DNA of 64,000 nucleotides from Symsagittifera roscoffensis (taxonomy: Eukaryota > Xenacoelomorpha > Acoela > Convolutidae). This document shows positions 62,166 to 64,000 of this stretch, piece by piece. How positions within the stretch are numbered: the stretch's first letter is position 1; the number at the start of each line of letters is the position of its first letter. Where the stretch lies: positions 53,457,074 to 53,521,073 of the forward strand of contig NC_087063.1 of NCBI RefSeq assembly GCF_963678635.1, given 5' to 3'. The position numbers were made by a program, and so were the translations under genes. Below the pieces are notes generated by a model. That model was not told where the DNA came from. It saw nothing but the letters and a program-made list of their open reading frames with translations, and searched no databases.

Positions 62166-62342
62166 ATGCATGCTGCCCTAGTGAGCAAGAAGAAGAAAGA
62201 CTTCTTAGCTTTACCTGCGCCTCTGGGATACGTTGCTGGAGTTGGAAGAGGAGCTACAGGCTTTACCACTCGGTCAGACATTGGACCGGCTCGCGAGCAA
62301 AGCGATGTAACTGATGAACGTCATGCGCCACCACCTAAAAAG
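62166..62342 (+). CDS. PRPF6: PRPF6 (pre-mRNA processing factor 6), first coding exon
   Basis: 59 codons from ATG 62166 to a phase-0 donor AAG/GTATGC at 62342-62343. The peptide carries the hallmark start of the PRP1 N-terminal domain: [34 protein letters not shown] and [10 protein letters not shown], which is nearly invariant from yeast to human. PRPF6/Prp6 is a U5 snRNP protein that bridges U5 and U4/U6 in the spliceosomal tri-snRNP, in the nucleus. The frame is open for nine codons upstream without an ATG, so 62166 is the first usable start. The rest of this roughly 900-residue protein lies beyond the window. Confidence 0.9.
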
Positions 62343-62895
62343 GTATGCATCTTGGTTTATATTCACTCGCCAGAGCACGTGTCTTTAAATCGGGAACTAG
62401 ACTTTTACTCAATTTACTGAATGCACAGATAAGACGCCTGGCTCATAAAAGTTATAATATAGCTTTTAAAGTTGGTTGTTTTCGTTTCCGTTTTCGTTTC
62501 CTCGTTCTTCTTTCAATTGTGAACTATATTCTTTATGTACAAGTCAGACTACCTAGCTTATATAAAATGCTAATCAAGTTTTCGAATACAATTATATAAT
62601 ATATTGTTGCATTATTTCGGATTTTCGTTCTGTAAATTTTGTCGGCTTTTTTATAAAGCCAACTGTATCAGCAAATGATTGTTTCATAAGACCATAAGAC
62701 GTTAATTAATTTAGTGAGCAGCTAGTTTTTTAGTACGAGCCTTCGGTTTTTCTTAATATTTCGCAAATAGAAATGTTCATCAAAAGTGTTCACTTGTGTG
62801 CGTTTTTGCTATTCACGATCTGTAGCCTTGGAAATTTCATAGCATCTGTTCTCGGCTTTATTTGTGGCTGTTGTTTGTGATGGACTCAGAGTGAG

Positions 62896-62976
62896 TGGGT
62901 AGTGGAGTGGTTAGTGCGTGCGACTCGTAATTTCTATGATGCAGTAGGTCTTAGGTTCGAGTCCAATTTTACTAAT
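62896..62976 (+). repeat. tRNA-Met-like module, copy 1
   Basis: A-box-like TAGTGGAGTGGTTAG and a perfect B box GGTTCGAGTCC (62954-62964) are separated by an anticodon-loop-like CTCGTAA. Extra bases between the anticodon arm and the T arm and the lack of a paired acceptor stem rule out a working tRNA. Confidence 0.65.
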
Positions 62977-63209
62977 CCGAGGCTTTTTTTTTTGCTTTTT
63001 TTGCATTTTTCTTTACATAAACAAAGCTTGTGTTATAGTATGATTTATCTTTTTTTTCCATCCTAAGTCGTAAATATTGTTGCGACAAAATGTGTTCATT
63101 TTGAAAGCGTTGATTTTGATCAATAACCAGCTATTAAGTACAGACGATGCTAAGGGTATAACACAGACTACTATATTACAAGTAGCACTCTAGATTCAAG
63201 GTATCATGG

Positions 63210-63275
63210 ATTTGTAGCGTAGAGGTAGGGAAGGAAACCCGCAACAAAATAAGAGGGTTCGAATATGGGTAGGGT
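63210..63275 (+). repeat. Second tRNA-like box pair in the repeat unit
   Basis: TAGCGTAGAGGTAGG resembles an A box and GGTTCGAAT at 63256-63264 a B box. The equivalent in copy 2 has decayed to GGCTCGAAAG. Weaker than the first module. Confidence 0.35.
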
Positions 63276-63482
63276 TGGATGTTTTTAATGGACTTTTTCG
63301 TATACTACTTAAAAATGAGGCCGCTCTATAAATTGAAGCATGTAGTTGGTAAATGTATATTTTTTTTCAAAATGACTGCTACTGCTAATGAGTCATAATT
63401 TGCTTGCGTCACTTAGCAATTACGTAGACTCATAATTGGAGTGCGTCAATTATAAAGGCTAGTGTTTGTGAAGGACTGAGCG

Positions 63483-63560
63483 TCTGTGGCTAGTGGTTAG
63501 TGCGTAAGACTCATAATTTCTAGGATGCAGTAGGTCTAAGGTTCGAGTCAAATTTTACTA
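63483..63560 (+). repeat. tRNA-Met-like module, copy 2
   Basis: GTGCGTAAGACTCATAAT is very close to the anticodon arm of elongator tRNA-Met (loop CTCATAA, anticodon CAT). The B box is GGTTCGAGTCA. Copy 2 keeps CAT where copy 1 has CGT, so the ancestor was probably tRNA-Met. Confidence 0.65.
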
Positions 63561-64000
63561 AACCGAGGCTTATTTTTACTTTTTTACTGCGCTTTTCTAC
63601 ACAAGCAAAGCTTGTGTTAATTTTGAACTATCTTTTTTTTTCCATCTTAAGTCGCAAATATTGTTGCGGCGCAATGTTGCGACTAAATGTGTTAATTTTG
63701 AAAGCGTGAATTTTGATCAATAACCAGCTATTAAGTACAGCCGATGCTGAGGGTATGAACACAGACTATTGTATCACAAATAGCACTTTAGCTTCAAGGT
63801 ATCATGGATCTATAGAGTAAAGGCAGGGAAGGAGAACCACAAAATAAGAGGGCTCGAAAGTGGGCAGGGTTTTATGTTTTAATGAACTTTTTCGTATACT
63901 AGTTAAAATGCGTCCGCTCTATAAATTGAGGCATGTTAGTTGGTAAATTTCTTTTTTTTTCAAATTGACTGGTACTGCTAATGAATCATAATTGACTTCT

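Larger units (their letters stand above)
62343..64000 (+). other. PRPF6: PRPF6 intron 1 (5' part)
   Basis: The intron begins GTATGCATC and no continuation of the protein is found up to 64000, so it exceeds 1.65 kb. From 62872 it is filled by a tandem repeat with tRNA-like parts. 62343-62871 is AT-rich with nothing recognisable. Confidence 0.6.
62872..64000 (+). repeat. 600 bp tandem repeat with tRNA-derived modules
   Basis: Copy 1 is 62872-63471 and copy 2 is 63472-64000, cut by the window end. They share the tRNA-like part, TTTCCATC(C/T)TAAGTCG, ACCAGCTATTAAGTACAG, the CTATAAATTGA block and others at roughly 85-90 percent. This looks like a tRNA-derived SINE that has been amplified in tandem. 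Confidence 0.8.

Noticed and set aside
62896-62976. Functional tRNA gene
   Set aside because: A and B boxes are present but the acceptor stem does not pair and there are extra bases between the anticodon and T arms.

Overview
The window is animal nuclear DNA, about two thirds of it filled by giant LTR retrotransposons of the Ty3/gypsy class. The only clear host gene is the first coding exon of the tri-snRNP splicing factor PRPF6 (62166-62342, + strand), followed by a GT donor and an intron that runs off the window. A worm, perhaps a nematode, is my guess from the general look of the AT-rich flanks, TTTTCAG-type acceptors and tRNA-Met-derived repeats, but nothing here proves it.

Layout, left to right. 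1-3540 is AT-rich flank with little recognisable coding: a diverged 130 bp direct repeat at both ends, a cluster of heat-shock-element-like motifs and a degenerate T-rich repeat. 3540-4009 is a frameshifted C-terminal relic of a distant cousin of the elements' giant second protein. 4618-15429 is Element A, old, 5'-truncated, internally rearranged and full of stops; its 3' LTR is interrupted by Element B and resumes at 38080-38372. Element B (15430-38079, 22,650 bp, 887 bp LTRs) is full length. 38373-38781 is a short spacer that looks like another, more diverged LTR fragment and carries two perfect palindromes. Element C (38782-61642, 22,861 bp, 885 bp LTRs that look identical by eye) is full length and very young. 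It lies about 520 bp upstream of PRPF6, in the same orientation. Downstream is a roughly 600 bp tandem repeat with tRNA-like (Met-type) modules, inside the PRPF6 intron.

Each full-length element has the order LTR, a 2.3-2.5 kb leader with two kinds of tandem repeat, gag-pol (about 2,935 codons: coiled coil, capsid, two CCHC knuckles, aspartic protease, YVDD reverse transcriptase, RNase H, DX35E integrase, GPF module, then a C-terminal macro-like domain), a short intergenic region with a conserved candidate intron, ORF2 (about 2,950 aa, 330 kDa class), a 3' UTR and the LTR. ORF2 sits where env would be, but it has no signal peptide or fusion-protein look. It carries a textbook SGNH/GDSL esterase domain (GDS, GTND, DxxH), then a second degenerate copy of that fold, then about 1,900 residues I cannot assign.

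Most notable: (1) the giant SGNH ORF2, intact in both B and C although they differ at roughly one base in five; (2) the macro domain fused to pol, resembling TARG1/OARD1 but apparently without its catalytic residues; (3) mosaicism, with gag-pol nearly identical between B and C while leader, ORF2 and LTR are strongly diverged; (4) a 64 bp DNA-level identity island inside the diverged ORF2; (5) a large excess of the hexamer CTNGAG across coding and non-coding parts of the elements. gag-pol is broken in each copy by different lesions (two frameshifts in B, one nonsense codon in C).
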